Source of the DNA: Pseudomonas fluvialis | GTDB lineage: Bacteria > Pseudomonadota > Gammaproteobacteria > Pseudomonadales > Pseudomonadaceae | Assembly: GCF_014207935.1 (NCBI RefSeq) | Contig: NZ_JACHLL010000003.1 | Span: forward strand, 508,265-572,264 | Length of the DNA: 64,000 nucleotides | Direction of reading: 5' to 3' | Part shown: piece by piece, positions 39,251 to 49,375 of the stretch | Position numbering within the stretch: position 1 is the first letter of the stretch | How the letters are laid out: each line of letters starts with the position of its first letter | Position numbers and translations under genes: made by a program | Notes under the pieces: model-generated | Told to the model about the DNA's origin: nothing | What the model saw: only the letters and a program-made list of their open reading frames with translations | Database searches by the model: none

Positions 39251-40153
39251 CTAGATGTCGGTGTAGCCCAGCGAGCGCAGGGCACGCTCATCGTCGGACC
39301 AGCCACCCTTGACCTTGACCCAGAGGTTGAGCATGACCTTGGAGTCGAACATCACCTCCATGTCCTTGCGCGCCTCCTGGCCGATGCGCTTTATCCGCTC
39401 ACCCTTCTCGCCAATGATGATTTTCTTCTGACCGTCACGCTCAACCAGAATCAGCGCGTGAATGTGCAACACACGGCCCTCCTGCTTGAACTCCTCGATC
39501 TCGACCGTGATCTGGTAGGGCAACTCGGCACCGAGCTGGCGCATGATCTTCTCGCGCACCAGCTCAGCGGCGAGGAAACGGCTGGAGCGATCGGTAATCT
39601 GATCTTCAGGGAAAAAGTGCTCTCCCTCAGGCAGATGGCTAGCCACCAGATTTTCTAGGGTATCCAGATTCTGCCCATGCAGAGCGGAAATCGGCACGAT
39701 TTCTGCCTTCGGCAATTGCTGCGCCAGCCATTCCAGATGGGGCAGCAACTCACTTTTGTCTTCCAGGCGATCTGCCTTGTTCACCGCAATCAGCAACGGA
39801 CACTCGACGTACTGGATTCGCTCGAAGACCATCTGATCCTCGTCGGTCCAGCGTGTACGGTCGACCACGAACACCACCACGTCGACATCCTTCAGCGCCG
39901 TCGACGCACTGCGGTTCATGTAGCGGTTGAGCGCCTTGTCGTTGTTCTTGTGCATGCCGGGCGTGTCGACATAGATCGCCTGCACACCACCCTCGGTTTT
40001 AACGCCCAGCATGTTGTGCCGGGTCGTCTGCGGCTTGCGCGAGGTGATCGCCAGCTTCTGCCCGAGGATATGATTGAGCAAGGTCGACTTGCCCACATTG
40101 GGCCGACCGACGATGGCCACATAGCCGCAACGGCTGACTTCTTGCTCACTCAT
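39251..40153 (-). CDS. era: GTPase Era
   Basis: A 300-residue Ras-like GTPase that binds 16S rRNA during 30S assembly. G1 is GRPNVGKST (about 14-22), G2 region [10 protein letters not shown]3 DTPGMH, G4 NKADR and G5 SALHG. The C-terminal KH domain carries [14 protein letters not shown] chose ATG 40153 ([16 protein letters not shown]); it overlaps the end of rnc by eight bases. Confidence 0.96.
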   Translation of the reverse strand: MSEQEVSRCGYVAIVGRPNVGKSTLLNHILGQKLAITSRKPQTTRHNMLGVKTEGGVQAIYVDTPGMHKNNDKALNRYMNRSASTALKDVDVVVFVVDRTRWTDEDQMVFERIQYVECPLLIAVNKADRLEDKSELLPHLEWLAQQLPKAEIVPISALHGQNLDTLENLVASHLPEGEHFFPEDQITDRSSRFLAAELVREKIMRQLGAELPYQITVEIEEFKQEGRVLHIHALILVERDGQKKIIIGEKGERIKRIGQEARKDMEVMFDSKVMLNLWVKVKGGWSDDERALRSLGYTDI

Positions 40154-40835
40154 GACCATTCTCCACGCCCAGCGCCACAAGGGCGGCAGCGGCAGCGACC
40201 TGCTCGGCGATACGCCGACTGGCGCCGTGCCCCTGGGTCTTTTCTTTCAATAGATCGACGGCGCACTGGACAAAAAACGTCCTGCAGTGCGGTTCACCCT
40301 GGATATCCACAACTTCGTAGCACGGTAGCTCGCTGGCACGCGATTGCAGGAACTCCTGCAGCCGGGTCTTGGGATCCTTGTTGGTGTCTACCAGAGTCAG
40401 ACTGTCCAGCTCCTGGGTCAGCCAGGCCACTACGCGCTCACGCGCCATATCCATGCCGGCATCCAAGTAGATGGCTCCAATCAATGCCTCCAGAGCATCG
40501 GCCAAAATCGATTCGCGGCGGAAACCACCACTTTTCAACTCCCCCGAGCCCAGACGCAGGTACTCGCCCAACTCGAAGCCTCGAGCCAGAATCGCCAGCG
40601 TCTCGCCCTTGACCAGGCGAGCGCGCAGGCGTGACAGCTGCCCCTCACGGGCCTGGGGAAAGCGCTGATACAGCGCTTCGCCGGCCACGAAATTGAGGAT
40701 GGCATCGCCAAGGAACTCCAGACGCTCGTTGTTACGCCCGGCAAAACTGCGGTGGGTCAGGGCCAGGGTCAGCAGCGCCTGGTCCTGAAAGGTATAACCG
40801 AGCTGACGCTCAAGACGGCTTAAGGAATAACTCAC
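40146..40835 (-). CDS. rnc: Ribonuclease III
   Basis: A 229-residue double-strand RNA endonuclease that processes rRNA. It has the signature [14 protein letters not shown] with its acidic cluster, [15 protein letters not shown] with the second acidic pair, and a C-terminal dsRNA-binding domain ([10 protein letters not shown] to [10 protein letters not shown]). It begins with GTG at 40835, overlapping the end of the DUF4845 gene by four bases, and overlaps era downstream. Confidence 0.96.
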   Translation of the reverse strand: MSYSLSRLERQLGYTFQDQALLTLALTHRSFAGRNNERLEFLGDAILNFVAGEALYQRFPQAREGQLSRLRARLVKGETLAILARGFELGEYLRLGSGELKSGGFRRESILADALEALIGAIYLDAGMDMARERVVAWLTQELDSLTLVDTNKDPKTRLQEFLQSRASELPCYEVVDIQGEPHCRTFFVQCAVDLLKEKTQGHGASRRIAEQVAAAAALVALGVENGHE

Positions 40836-41209
40836 GGCATGCGTACGCGGAATTCTTTGTCGAAACGCGCCACCAGATCGAGGTTGCCAATCATGGTTTC
40901 ACGCTTCTCGTATTTCAGATGAGCAATGAACTCATCACCTTCGATACTAACCTCAAGAATATCCTTAGGGTTGGTATCACGAATGTTGTTGATCATCATG
41001 CCGTTGGCCACATGGGCGTAGAAGCCATCAATGGTGCGTATATCCCGACTCGCTTCTTTTTCTACGCCGCTGATGATTTTCTCAAACGACATGTAGTCCA
41101 GATAATGCGGCAGCATCTTGAACACCGTGCTGGCCAGAAATCCCACCACCACCAGCAACATCAACCAACCAAACAGCGACATGCCTTTCTGCGATTTCAC
41201 AAGCATCAT
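40832..41209 (-). CDS. DUF4845 membrane protein
   Basis: A 125-residue protein with an N-terminal [23 protein letters not shown] segment, resembling a pilin-like signal and single membrane anchor, followed by a periplasmic domain. Function is unknown. Its place between lepB and rnc is typical in Pseudomonas. ATG 41209 (six bases from GAGGAA) is preferred over the adjacent ATG 41206. Confidence 0.85.
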   Translation of the reverse strand: MMLVKSQKGMSLFGWLMLLVVVGFLASTVFKMLPHYLDYMSFEKIISGVEKEASRDIRTIDGFYAHVANGMMINNIRDTNPKDILEVSIEGDEFIAHLKYEKRETMIGNLDLVARFDKEFRVRMP

Positions 41210-41248
41210 GACCAATTCCTCATCCCTTGTTGTGGTATTGAAACCAGC

Positions 41249-42103
41249 TTAGTGAATCAAACCGACCCGTGTGAAACCAGGCAGATTGCGCATTTTCGGG
41301 TCCGCCCAGCTCATCCAGATGGCAAAGGCCTTGCCGACGATATTGCGATCCGGGACCATGCCCAGCAACTCGGGAGCGATCTTCGGATCATTCCAGTAGC
41401 GACTGTCGTTGGAGTTGTCGCGGTTGTCGCCCATCATGAAATAGTGACCGGCAGGCACCGTCCATTCGCGATTGGGCTCAATGCGGTAGCGGCGCATTTC
41501 CTTGCGAATCAGGTGTTCAACTTCCCCCAGTTTCTCACGGTACAGCACTGCGCTACCCAAAGTTCCGGGCACTTCGCCCAGCAACTGCTCGGCAATCGGC
41601 TGGTTATTGACCAGTAGGCGCTTGTCGCTGGTATAGCGAATCTTGTCGCCGGGCAAACCGACTACACGCTTGATGTAGTTGACGCTCGGGTCGCTCGGGT
41701 AACGGAATACCATCACGTCGCCACGCAGCGGATCACCCACTTCGATGATCTTGGTATCAATCACCGGCAGGCGAATGCCATAAGCAAACTTGTTGACCAA
41801 AATGAAGTCGCCGACTTCCAGCGTGGGCTTCATCGACCCCGAAGGAATCTGAAACGGCTCGAAGAGGAACGAGCGCAGCACCAGCACGATGGCCAGCACC
41901 GGAAAGAACGACTTGCCGTATTCGACCAGCAGCGGTTCCTTGCTCAGTTGCTCAACCACTACGGCATCAGGCTCTGTCACCTGACCTTCATAGGCACTGA
42001 TCGCCGCCCGCCGCCGTGGAGCCAGCGCGACGGCATCCAGCAAGGCCAGCGCACCGCACACAGCAACCGCAATGACCAACAGCAACGGGAAATTGATCGA
42101 CAT
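41249..42103 (-). CDS. lepB: Signal peptidase I
   Basis: A 284-residue inner-membrane serine protease that removes signal peptides. It has two N-terminal membrane segments (about 5-25 and 60-80). The catalytic Ser is in PFQIPSGSMKPTL (about 90), the Lys in YIKRVVGLPGDKI (about 145), and GDNRDNSNDSRYW is box E. It is translated directly after lepA (5-bp gap). Confidence 0.96.
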   Translation of the reverse strand: MSINFPLLLVIAVAVCGALALLDAVALAPRRRAAISAYEGQVTEPDAVVVEQLSKEPLLVEYGKSFFPVLAIVLVLRSFLFEPFQIPSGSMKPTLEVGDFILVNKFAYGIRLPVIDTKIIEVGDPLRGDVMVFRYPSDPSVNYIKRVVGLPGDKIRYTSDKRLLVNNQPIAEQLLGEVPGTLGSAVLYREKLGEVEHLIRKEMRRYRIEPNREWTVPAGHYFMMGDNRDNSNDSRYWNDPKIAPELLGMVPDRNIVGKAFAIWMSWADPKMRNLPGFTRVGLIH

Positions 42104-42108
42104 GACGA

Positions 42109-43908
42109 TTAGCTATCCACCTTGAGTACTGCAAGGAAGGCTTCCTGTGGGATTTCCACACTGCCGACCTGCTTCATCCTTTTCTTACCGGCCTTCTGCT
42201 TCTCCAGCAGTTTCTTCTTACGGCTGACATCACCGCCGTAGCACTTGGCCAATACGTTCTTTCGCAGCGCCTTGACCGTGGTCCGGGCAATGATCTGACC
42301 GCCAATGGCCGCCTGAATCGCCACGTCGAACATCTGCCGCGGGATCAGCTCCTTCATCTTCTCGGTCAACGCGCGCCCTTTCTGGTGAGCGCGATCACGG
42401 TGCACGATCAGCGCTAGAGCATCGACCTTCTCACCGTTGATCATCACATCCAGACGCACCAGATTGGCCGACTGGAAGCGATCGAAGCTGTAATCCAGCG
42501 AGGCATAGCCACGACTGACCGACTTCAGCCGGTCGAAGAAGTCCATCACCACCTCGTTCATCGGCAGATCATAGGAAATCTGCACCTGGCTGCTGAGGAA
42601 CTGCATGTCGCGTTGCACGCCACGCTTCTCAATACACAGGGTGATGACGTTACCCAGATGTTCCTGCGGCACCAGGATATTGGCCCGCACGATCGGCTCG
42701 CGCATATCGAGAATGCCCGCCGGATCAGGCAGCTTGGACGGGTTGTCGACGTACAACGTCTCGCCGTTCTTCATCTCGACTTCGAACACCACGGTCGGCG
42801 CGGTGGTGATCAGATCCAGGTCGTACTCGCGCTCCAGGCGCTCCTGGATGATCTCCATGTGCAGCATGCCGAGGAAGCCAATACGGAAGCCGAAGCCCAG
42901 AGCATCAGAGCTTTCCGGCTCGTACTGCAGCGCCGCATCGTTGAGCGTCAGCTTCTGCAGCGCTTCACGGAAGTCCTCGAAATCGTCGGAGCTGATCGGG
43001 AACAGACCGGCGTAGACCTGCGGTTTGACCCGCTTGAAACCTGCCAGCACCTCGACGTCGGGCGTTGAGGACAGGGTCAGGGTATCGCCTACCGGCGCGC
43101 CATGGATGTCCTTGATGCCGGCAATGATGAAGCCGACTTCGCCCGCCTTGAGATCGGCGGTTTCCGTGTGTTTCGGGGTGAAAACGCCAACACTGTCAAC
43201 CTGATGGATCTTGCCGGTGGACTTGACCAGCACCTTGTCGCCCTTCTTGATGCGGCCATGACGCACGCGCACCAGAGAAACCACGCCAAGGTAGTTGTCG
43301 AACCAGGAGTCGATGATCAGGGCCTGCAGCGGCGCATCGATCTCACCGGTGGGCGCCGGGATCACCTTGACCAGTTGCTCCAGCACATCGATCACGCCCA
43401 TGCCGCTCTTGGCGCTGCACGGCACAGCATCGGTGGCATCGATGCCGATGATGTGCTCAATCTCGTCCTTGACGCGATCCGGCTCAGCCTGCGGTAGGTC
43501 CATCTTGTTCAGCACCGGCATGACCTCAAGGCCCTGCTCGATGGCGGTATAGCAGTTGGCCACCGACTGAGCCTCAACGCCCTGGCCGGCATCCACAACC
43601 AGAATCGCGCCCTCACAGGCGGCCAGCGAGCGGCTGACCTCATAGGTGAAGTCCACGTGACCGGGGGTATCGATGAAATTCAGCTGGTAGGTCTTACCGT
43701 CCTGCGACGGATAGTGCAGCGTCACGCTGTGAGCCTTGATGGTGATCCCGCGCTCGCGTTCCAGATCCATGGAGTCCAGCACCTGGGCTTCCATCTCGCG
43801 ATCGGACAAACCGCCACAAATCTGGATAAAACGGTCTGCCAGGGTCGACTTGCCATGGTCGATGTGGGCGATGATGGAGAAATTGCGGATATGACTCAGA
43901 TCACTCAC
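42109..43908 (-). CDS. lepA: Elongation factor 4
   Basis: A 599-residue translational GTPase. G motifs are [10 protein letters not shown] (about 14-23), DTPGHVDF and NKMDLP. Domains II, III and V follow, with the LepA-specific C-terminal domain containing [19 protein letters not shown] and [23 protein letters not shown]. It acts on ribosomes during stress or initiation in the membrane-linked lep operon. Its 225-bp upstream region is shared with divergent nadE and shows no clear element. Confidence 0.97.
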   Translation of the reverse strand: MSDLSHIRNFSIIAHIDHGKSTLADRFIQICGGLSDREMEAQVLDSMDLERERGITIKAHSVTLHYPSQDGKTYQLNFIDTPGHVDFTYEVSRSLAACEGAILVVDAGQGVEAQSVANCYTAIEQGLEVMPVLNKMDLPQAEPDRVKDEIEHIIGIDATDAVPCSAKSGMGVIDVLEQLVKVIPAPTGEIDAPLQALIIDSWFDNYLGVVSLVRVRHGRIKKGDKVLVKSTGKIHQVDSVGVFTPKHTETADLKAGEVGFIIAGIKDIHGAPVGDTLTLSSTPDVEVLAGFKRVKPQVYAGLFPISSDDFEDFREALQKLTLNDAALQYEPESSDALGFGFRIGFLGMLHMEIIQERLEREYDLDLITTAPTVVFEVEMKNGETLYVDNPSKLPDPAGILDMREPIVRANILVPQEHLGNVITLCIEKRGVQRDMQFLSSQVQISYDLPMNEVVMDFFDRLKSVSRGYASLDYSFDRFQSANLVRLDVMINGEKVDALALIVHRDRAHQKGRALTEKMKELIPRQMFDVAIQAAIGGQIIARTTVKALRKNVLAKCYGGDVSRKKKLLEKQKAGKKRMKQVGSVEIPQEAFLAVLKVDS

Positions 43909-44134
43909 GGATCAACACTCTAGAACGGCCAAGGCGGACAGTCCGCCAAAATAGCCAGCAAGTTTACCCGAAGCCCGCCCCAGGCGTCACGCGCGCCGTC
44001 GGCCAGCCCATGCCGGGAGGCACAGGCGCAGGCATGCATCAACAGCGCAGACGGCGTAAGCTTGGCCCTCTCTTTTACCGCCCGCCAGCGCCCTGGCCTG
44101 GGCCTTTCAGGTTTTCGCTTTCGAGGAACCGAGC

Positions 44135-44962
44135 ATGAGCAACCGCCAAGCCGAAATCGCCGCCGCACTCGACGTCGTCCCGCCCTTTGCCGATCAGACC
44201 GTACTGATCCGAGAAGTCGAGCGACGCAAGGCATTCATCAAGAGCTGCCTGCGCAACGCCGGCCTGAAAGTCCTGGTGCTCGGCATCAGCGGCGGCGTCG
44301 ACTCCTCGACAGCCGGGCGCCTGGCCCAGCTGTCCATCGAGGAACTGCGCCAGGAAACGGGCGATGACGCCTACCGTTTCATTGCCGTGCGCCTGCCGCA
44401 CAACGTGCAGCATGACGAAGCCGACGCCCAGGCCGCCCTGCAGTTTATCCGGGCCGACATTGAGGACTGCGTCAACATCGCCGCCAGCGTGCAGGGTCTG
44501 GTCGAGCAGGTCGATCACCTGGATCCACTCAATGCCGCGCGCCGCGATTTCGTCATTGGCAATATCAAGGCGCGCGTCCGCATGGTGGCGCAATTTGCCA
44601 TCGCCAACGCCCACAACGGCCTGGTGATTGGTACCGATCACGCCGCCGAGGCGGTTATGGGTTTCTTCACCAAGTTCGGTGACGGTGCCTGCGACCTTGC
44701 TCCACTCTCAGGCCTGGTCAAAGGCCAGGTTCGCGCCATCGCCCAATACCTCGGCGCCCCCGAGCAACTGGTCTTCAAGGTCCCCACGGCCGACCTTGAA
44801 GAACTGCGCCCAGGCAAACCGGATGAAGAAGCCCACGGCGTCAGCTATGCCGAGATCGATGCCTTTCTGCATAGTCAGCCTGTCAGCGAGCACGCCTACG
44901 CCACTATCGTGCGCACCTACGACAACAGCCAGCACAAACGCCAGCTTCCGCTGGTGCCGTAA
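44135..44962 (+). CDS. nadE: Ammonia-dependent NAD+ synthetase
   Basis: A 275-residue enzyme that amidates nicotinic acid adenine dinucleotide to NAD+. The ATP loop is [15 protein letters not shown] (about 48-62). [28 protein letters not shown] and [24 protein letters not shown] are further landmarks. No glutaminase domain is present, so ammonia is the donor. It stands alone on the plus strand between lepA and mucD. In PAO1 I recall it elsewhere, so the insertion here is a local rearrangement. Confidence 0.94.
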   Translation: MSNRQAEIAAALDVVPPFADQTVLIREVERRKAFIKSCLRNAGLKVLVLGISGGVDSSTAGRLAQLSIEELRQETGDDAYRFIAVRLPHNVQHDEADAQAALQFIRADIEDCVNIAASVQGLVEQVDHLDPLNAARRDFVIGNIKARVRMVAQFAIANAHNGLVIGTDHAAEAVMGFFTKFGDGACDLAPLSGLVKGQVRAIAQYLGAPEQLVFKVPTADLEELRPGKPDEEAHGVSYAEIDAFLHSQPVSEHAYATIVRTYDNSQHKRQLPLVP

Positions 44963-44975
44963 TAAAATGGCGCAT

Positions 44976-45009
44976 AACAAAAAAGGCGGCCGTAGCCGCC
45001 TTTTTTGTT
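44976..45009. terminator. Bidirectional terminator between nadE and mucD
   Basis: AACAAAAAAGGCGGC-CGTA-GCCGCCTTTTTTGTT is a perfect 15-base stem with A and T arms, between convergent genes. Confidence 0.92.
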
Positions 45010-45018
45010 GCCTGCCGA

Positions 45019-46440
45019 TTACTCAGCCAGCTTGAAAGTAATGAAACTGGCGCGTCCCTGGCGCAGCACACGCATCGACACCGAGCGCTTGGCCGGCAGC
45101 GCCTTGGCTACCTCGGCGAACTGTTTGGCCGAGAGTACCGGCTGATTGTTCAGGTGGGTGATCACATCGCCCGGACGCAGACCAATCAGAGCGCCCGGCC
45201 CCTGCTGCACATCCTTGATCAACACACCACCGGCAAGATCCGCCGCCTGCTTCTGCTCCGCCGTCAGATCGACCACGGACACACCCAGACGATTGCTGTT
45301 GCGCTCGACGCCACTCGCCTCATCGGCCAGCAACTGATTGCCCTCATCCGGCAGACTGCCGACTTCCAGACTCACGGTCTTGCGCTCACCGTCACGCATC
45401 AGATCAAGAACAACCTTGCTGCCCGGTTTGAGCGTGCCCACCAGATGCGGCAGATCGCCAGAAACCACAATCGGCTGACCATTGGCGGTAAGAATCACAT
45501 CGCCCACCAGCAAGCCACCCTGCTGAGCCGGCCCCTTATCCAGCACCTGAGCCACCAGCGCACCCGCCGGCTTGTCCAGACCGAAGGACTCGGCGAGATC
45601 CTTGTTCACTTCCTGAATCACCACGCCCAGCCAGCCACGACTGACCTTGCCACTGGCCTTGAGCTGATCGGCCACCGACAGCGCCACATCGATCGGAATG
45701 GCGAACGACACGCCCATGAAACCACCGGAGCGGGTGTAGATCTGCGAGTTGATCCCCACCACCTCACCGTCGAGATTGAACAGCGGGCCACCCGAGTTGC
45801 CCGGATTGATCGCCACATCGGTCTGGATGAAGGGCACATAGTTCTCGTTCGGCAGGCTGCGACCCTTGGCCGAAACGATACCGGCCGTCACCGAATGATC
45901 GAAGCCAAAGGGCGAACCAATGGCCAAGACCCACTCACCCACTTTCAGCTCGTCGGACTTGCCCAGTTTGAGCGTCGGCAGGTTCTTGCCCTCAACCTTG
46001 AGTAGCGCCACGTCCGTGCGCGGATCGGTACCGACCAGCTTGGCCTGCAGCTCACTGCGATCGGACAGCCGCACCATGATTTCATCGGCATCGGCGACCA
46101 CATGATTGTTGGTCAGCACATAACCGTCGGCGGAAATGATGAAACCCGAGCCCAGCGATTGGGCCTCACGCTGACGACCACCCTGCCCCTTGGGCATCTG
46201 CGGCATGCCACGCTCGAAGAACTCGCGAAACATCGGTGGCAGACCTTCGAGATCGGGCATCTGGCCATTGATGACCACACCCGGCTGAGCCACCTTCTGC
46301 CGCGTACTGATATTCACCACCGCAGGCGATGCCTGCTCGACCAGCTCGGTGAAATCTGGCAGCTCGGCACGCGCCACCAGCACCTGCGACAACATCAGCA
46401 ACGCCGCCAACACGGCTGAACATGATTTGAAACTTGGCAT
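45019..46440 (-). CDS. mucD: Periplasmic serine protease MucD (DegP/HtrA type)
   Basis: A 473-residue exported protease/chaperone. It has a signal peptide (about 1-25, ending ARA), a trypsin-like domain with His in LTNNHVVADAD, Asp in DPRTDVALLK and Ser in NPGNSGGPLF, then two PDZ domains (about 260-350 and 370-470). In Pseudomonas it degrades misfolded envelope proteins and restrains AlgU signalling. It is the last gene of algU-mucA-mucB-mucC-mucD. Confidence 0.96.
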   Translation of the reverse strand: MPSFKSCSAVLAALLMLSQVLVARAELPDFTELVEQASPAVVNISTRQKVAQPGVVINGQMPDLEGLPPMFREFFERGMPQMPKGQGGRQREAQSLGSGFIISADGYVLTNNHVVADADEIMVRLSDRSELQAKLVGTDPRTDVALLKVEGKNLPTLKLGKSDELKVGEWVLAIGSPFGFDHSVTAGIVSAKGRSLPNENYVPFIQTDVAINPGNSGGPLFNLDGEVVGINSQIYTRSGGFMGVSFAIPIDVALSVADQLKASGKVSRGWLGVVIQEVNKDLAESFGLDKPAGALVAQVLDKGPAQQGGLLVGDVILTANGQPIVVSGDLPHLVGTLKPGSKVVLDLMRDGERKTVSLEVGSLPDEGNQLLADEASGVERNSNRLGVSVVDLTAEQKQAADLAGGVLIKDVQQGPGALIGLRPGDVITHLNNQPVLSAKQFAEVAKALPAKRSVSMRVLRQGRASFITFKLAE

Positions 46441-46470
46441 CAGTACTTCCTCGGATAAACCACAGCGGAA

Positions 46471-46926
46471 TTACACAAGCGGGGCGGTACCGGGTAGATA
46501 CGCCCGCAGTACCACCGGATGCGCCCGGCGATCATGCGCCAGACGCGAATTAACAGCACGCAGCGCCAACCAACCGGCCAGCAGCCCCGAGCCACCGGCG
46601 GCAATCACCCAAGGCTCGGCTGCACCCAGCGATTGCACCAGCCCTGCACAGAGAAAAAACAGCAGCAGCGGCAACAGGTAAACCAACAGCGCCGAACGTA
46701 GCAGCCAGTCTTCGGCGATGCCGATCACCACCTGATCGCCCACCTGCAATTGCAGGTCGCACAGTGCACGCACATGCCCATGGGAAGCGCGCACACCAAT
46801 CTTGTCCATCAAACCCTGGCCGCAACCGGCGTTGGCCGAACAGCCACCACAGGTTGACTGACGCCGGGTTTCCACCCACACAGCGCCAGCCTCAAGCGCC
46901 ACCACGCGGGCCTGTTCCTCGATCAT
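46471..46926 (-). CDS. mucC: MucC/RseC family protein
   Basis: A 151-residue inner-membrane protein. The N-terminal part has a four-Cys motif C-x2-C-x5-C (TCGGCSANAGCGQG). Two membrane segments (about 75-95 and 103-120) follow. RseC homologues modulate the sigma-E stress response and the SoxR reducing system. It starts inside the end of mucB (four-base overlap) and ends 30 bp before mucD. Confidence 0.93.
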   Translation of the reverse strand: MIEEQARVVALEAGAVWVETRRQSTCGGCSANAGCGQGLMDKIGVRASHGHVRALCDLQLQVGDQVVIGIAEDWLLRSALLVYLLPLLLFFLCAGLVQSLGAAEPWVIAAGGSGLLAGWLALRAVNSRLAHDRRAHPVVLRAYLPGTAPLV

Positions 46927-47852
46927 GGCTGACCTCCGGGGGCGCGCATCGACAGCGCGACTCGTTCCACCGTAGCGGGCGGCACTTCGCCCAGTACGGT
47001 GACCATGAACTGGCCCTGCGGCGTACTGTGCTGCCGCGAGTTGATCGCCGTCGGCCCGGCCTGACTATGGGCATCACCGGCCTGGGCCTCGCGCAATGGC
47101 TCGATGAACACCGAAATCGAGGCAAGGCCGTCGCCATACACCTGAGTCAACAGCTCCTGATCACCCAACGGGCTGGCACGCCGCCAGGTCGCCAGGGCAA
47201 CGAAGCCGGGCGGCAACCAGTCGGCACGCCACACCTGCGCATCACGGGCAGCCGCCAGTGGCTCGATGTCGCGGCAATCTGCGGCAGCCTGCAACTGCTC
47301 GTCAGCCGGCGCCTGCAGCTGTATCTCGGTAAACTGCAGACGCTCCAACAACTGTCCTTGCGACCCCAGCAACAGCGAGCGCAACGGCAAACCGGTCTGA
47401 CGGTCGAGCGACAGCTGCATGGCATAGCGATGAGGGTCGCGCGGCACCAAGGCCAGCTCCTCGACCTCACGCCCGGCGATGCGGTTGCTGCCGAGCAAAC
47501 GCGGCTGGTAATGGGCGCTGAGCGCCTGAGCATCCAAATGAGTCAGCATCTGCTGGCGCTGAGGCAGCTGCAGCTCATCCGCAGAACCCGTCATGCACAG
47601 CAATCGACCATTCTCACTCAGGCTTTCGCGCGGCATCCCGTCAAGCTGGAGAAGACGTTCTCTCAACTGCCCGTCAAACGCGCGACGCCATAACTGATGA
47701 GCGACGAAACTGCCCTGACGCTCATAGACAAAAGTGCCCTGATAACTCTGCGAGGCCTGCGCCTGAATCATCCGCGCCAGACGATCCTCAGCTTCATCGG
47801 CCCAGAGCAGCGGCGCGCTCAACAGACCGAGCAATCCCAGCCACGTACGCAT
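46923..47852 (-). CDS. mucB: Sigma factor AlgU regulatory protein MucB
   Basis: A 309-residue periplasmic protein (signal peptide ending LLWADEA, about residue 19). It has the RseB fold: an N-terminal LolA-like domain (MIQAQASQSYQGTFVYERQGSFVAHQ) and a small C-terminal domain. It binds and protects MucA and senses envelope lipid or protein stress. ATG 47852 gives the natural signal peptide. It starts eight bases after mucA ends. Confidence 0.95.
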   Translation of the reverse strand: MRTWLGLLGLLSAPLLWADEAEDRLARMIQAQASQSYQGTFVYERQGSFVAHQLWRRAFDGQLRERLLQLDGMPRESLSENGRLLCMTGSADELQLPQRQQMLTHLDAQALSAHYQPRLLGSNRIAGREVEELALVPRDPHRYAMQLSLDRQTGLPLRSLLLGSQGQLLERLQFTEIQLQAPADEQLQAAADCRDIEPLAAARDAQVWRADWLPPGFVALATWRRASPLGDQELLTQVYGDGLASISVFIEPLREAQAGDAHSQAGPTAINSRQHSTPQGQFMVTVLGEVPPATVERVALSMRAPGGQP

Positions 47853-47860
47853 GATGCCCC

Positions 47861-48457
47861 TTAGCGCCCGTCCACACTGGCACCACGCGCATAGGGCAAG
47901 GTGCCGTCGGCGGCAGCCGAACCGCCCTGCTGGGCATGCTGCTGCAGGTAATGCGGATAGCGCTGGCGCAACCATGCCGAATCATTGCCCGGAGCTGCCG
48001 CGCTGCGCGGTGCCAGCTGCGGCGACTCGCTGTAGCCGGCCAGAATCGCCGGCCCCTGCGTTTGCGGCTGGGTCACCTGCAAAGGCGCCGTCTGTTGAGC
48101 CAGCTGTGCGCCGGCCAGTTCATCCTGGTTGTACAGGCGCACACCACCTAGCACAGCTACAGTCACCGACGCCGCCACGGCCAGTCTCGCCCAACCGCTG
48201 GTCCAGCGGGAAGCCTGGGGGGCTGGCGTTATGCCAAGTGCAGGCTCATGAGCCAGCGCCGCACTGACTGCCGCGGCCACGCTGAAGTTCGGCAGCACCG
48301 CTTCGCGATGCAGGGCGGCGCGGGCCAGTTGATAGCGCGACCAACTGGCATGCAGCTCACCGCCAGCCTCGGCCGCCAAAATACGACGGACTTCCAGCTC
48401 ATCGGCTTCGTTATCCATCAAGGCCGATAACGATTCCTGCAGGGCTTCACGACTCAT
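47861..48457 (-). CDS. mucA: Anti-sigma factor MucA
   Basis: A 198-residue single-pass membrane anti-sigma factor. The cytoplasmic AlgU-binding domain is MSREALQESLSALMDNEADELE to about residue 75, the membrane segment is about 90-106 (ARLAVAASVTVAVLGGVRL), and the periplasmic tail with MucB-binding region runs to the end. Regulated proteolysis of MucA frees AlgU. The frame is intact, with no early stop of the mucoid type. Confidence 0.95.
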   Translation of the reverse strand: MSREALQESLSALMDNEADELEVRRILAAEAGGELHASWSRYQLARAALHREAVLPNFSVAAAVSAALAHEPALGITPAPQASRWTSGWARLAVAASVTVAVLGGVRLYNQDELAGAQLAQQTAPLQVTQPQTQGPAILAGYSESPQLAPRSAAAPGNDSAWLRQRYPHYLQQHAQQGGSAAADGTLPYARGASVDGR

Positions 48458-48488
48458 GGCAGCTCCTTTCACGGCTGACACCGTTGGC

Positions 48489-49070
48489 TCAGGCGTCCTG
48501 CAGCAGCGGCTGCAGGGCTTTATCAATGGCTTCACGCGCACGGAAAATGCGCGAGCGAACCGTACCCACCGGACACTGCATGACAGTGGCAATGTCCTCG
48601 TAACTCAAGCCGTCGAACTCGCGCAGACTCAAGGCCGTGCGCAAATCATCCGGCAACTGCTGCAGGGTGCGATGCACCGTGCTTTCGATCTCGTCACGCA
48701 ACAACAGGCGCTCGGGCGACTCATTGTCCTTGAGCGCATGATCACCCTCGAAGAACTCGGCATCCTCGGCACTGATGTCGCTATCCGGCGGCCGACGGCC
48801 GCGGGACACCAAGTAGTTCTTCGCCGTGTTGATGGCGATCCGGTACAGCCAGGTATAAAACGCACTGTCACCGCGAAAATTCGCCAGCGCCCGGTAGGCC
48901 TTGATGAACGCCTCCTGGGCGACATCCTGAGCTTCCTGGGGATCGTGCACAAAGCGCACGACCAGCCCGAGAATCCGGTGCTGATACTTCAATACCAACA
49001 GATCAAAGGCTCGCTTGTCGCCACGCTGCACGCGCTCAACCAGCTGCTGATCCTGTTCCTGGGTCAACAT
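48489..49070 (-). CDS. algU: RNA polymerase sigma factor AlgU (RpoE)
   Basis: A 193-residue ECF sigma factor. Region 2 has FDLLVLKYQHRI and YTWLYRIAINTAKNYLV; region 4 has LREFDGLSYEDIATVMQCPVGTVRSRIFRAREAI. It drives envelope-stress, heat and alginate genes and is held inactive by MucA, encoded 31 bp downstream. ATG 49070 (MLTQEQDQQLVERV) is the known Pseudomonas start. Upstream matches to its own promoter consensus indicate autoregulation. Confidence 0.97.
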   Translation of the reverse strand: MLTQEQDQQLVERVQRGDKRAFDLLVLKYQHRILGLVVRFVHDPQEAQDVAQEAFIKAYRALANFRGDSAFYTWLYRIAINTAKNYLVSRGRRPPDSDISAEDAEFFEGDHALKDNESPERLLLRDEIESTVHRTLQQLPDDLRTALSLREFDGLSYEDIATVMQCPVGTVRSRIFRAREAIDKALQPLLQDA

Positions 49071-49129
49071 GCACACTCCTCGTACAACCCGAGGAAGCCT
49101 GCCGAACACCGCCGAAACATCTTGCAAAG

Positions 49130-49156
49130 ATAGACAGGGGTACCGCGCAAAAGTTC
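49130..49156 (-). promoter_or_regulatory. AlgU-type promoter, proximal
   Basis: On the minus strand GAACTT (49156-49151) is followed after exactly 16 bases by TCTAT (49134-49130). This fits the AlgU/sigma-E consensus GAACTT-N16/17-TCTGA. It lies about 60 bases upstream of the algU start, consistent with autoregulation of the operon. Confidence 0.75.
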
Positions 49157-49266
49157 TCTCCTTGGGTCACCTGTTTGCATCATTGCCTGCAATCAGGTTC
49201 CGGCAGTCACTTCGCTGCCGGCAAAAATGATCTTGCTTCCGCTCATGCCGAGGGATGACAAGGCTA

Positions 49267-49293
49267 TGGAACCCGGCGCCACGGGAAAGTTCC
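49267..49293 (-). promoter_or_regulatory. Second AlgU-type promoter, distal
   Basis: On the minus strand GAACTT (49293-49288), 16 bases, then TCCAT (49271-49267). The -35 is perfect and the -10 imperfect. PAO1 algU also has two AlgU-dependent promoters, as I recall. The rest of the 305-bp algU-nadB gap holds a TATACT (49344) likely serving nadB. Confidence 0.55.
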
Positions 49294-49375
49294 CGGGCAA
49301 GGCACCGGCATACATCAAGCTATTGTGCCGCCCACCCCCTCTATATACTAGGGTCTGCCCCCGCGGATGCAGTCC

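Noticed and set aside
47861..48457. Possible mucA mutation of the mucoid type
   Set aside because: The frame is complete with cytoplasmic, membrane and periplasmic parts; no early stop.
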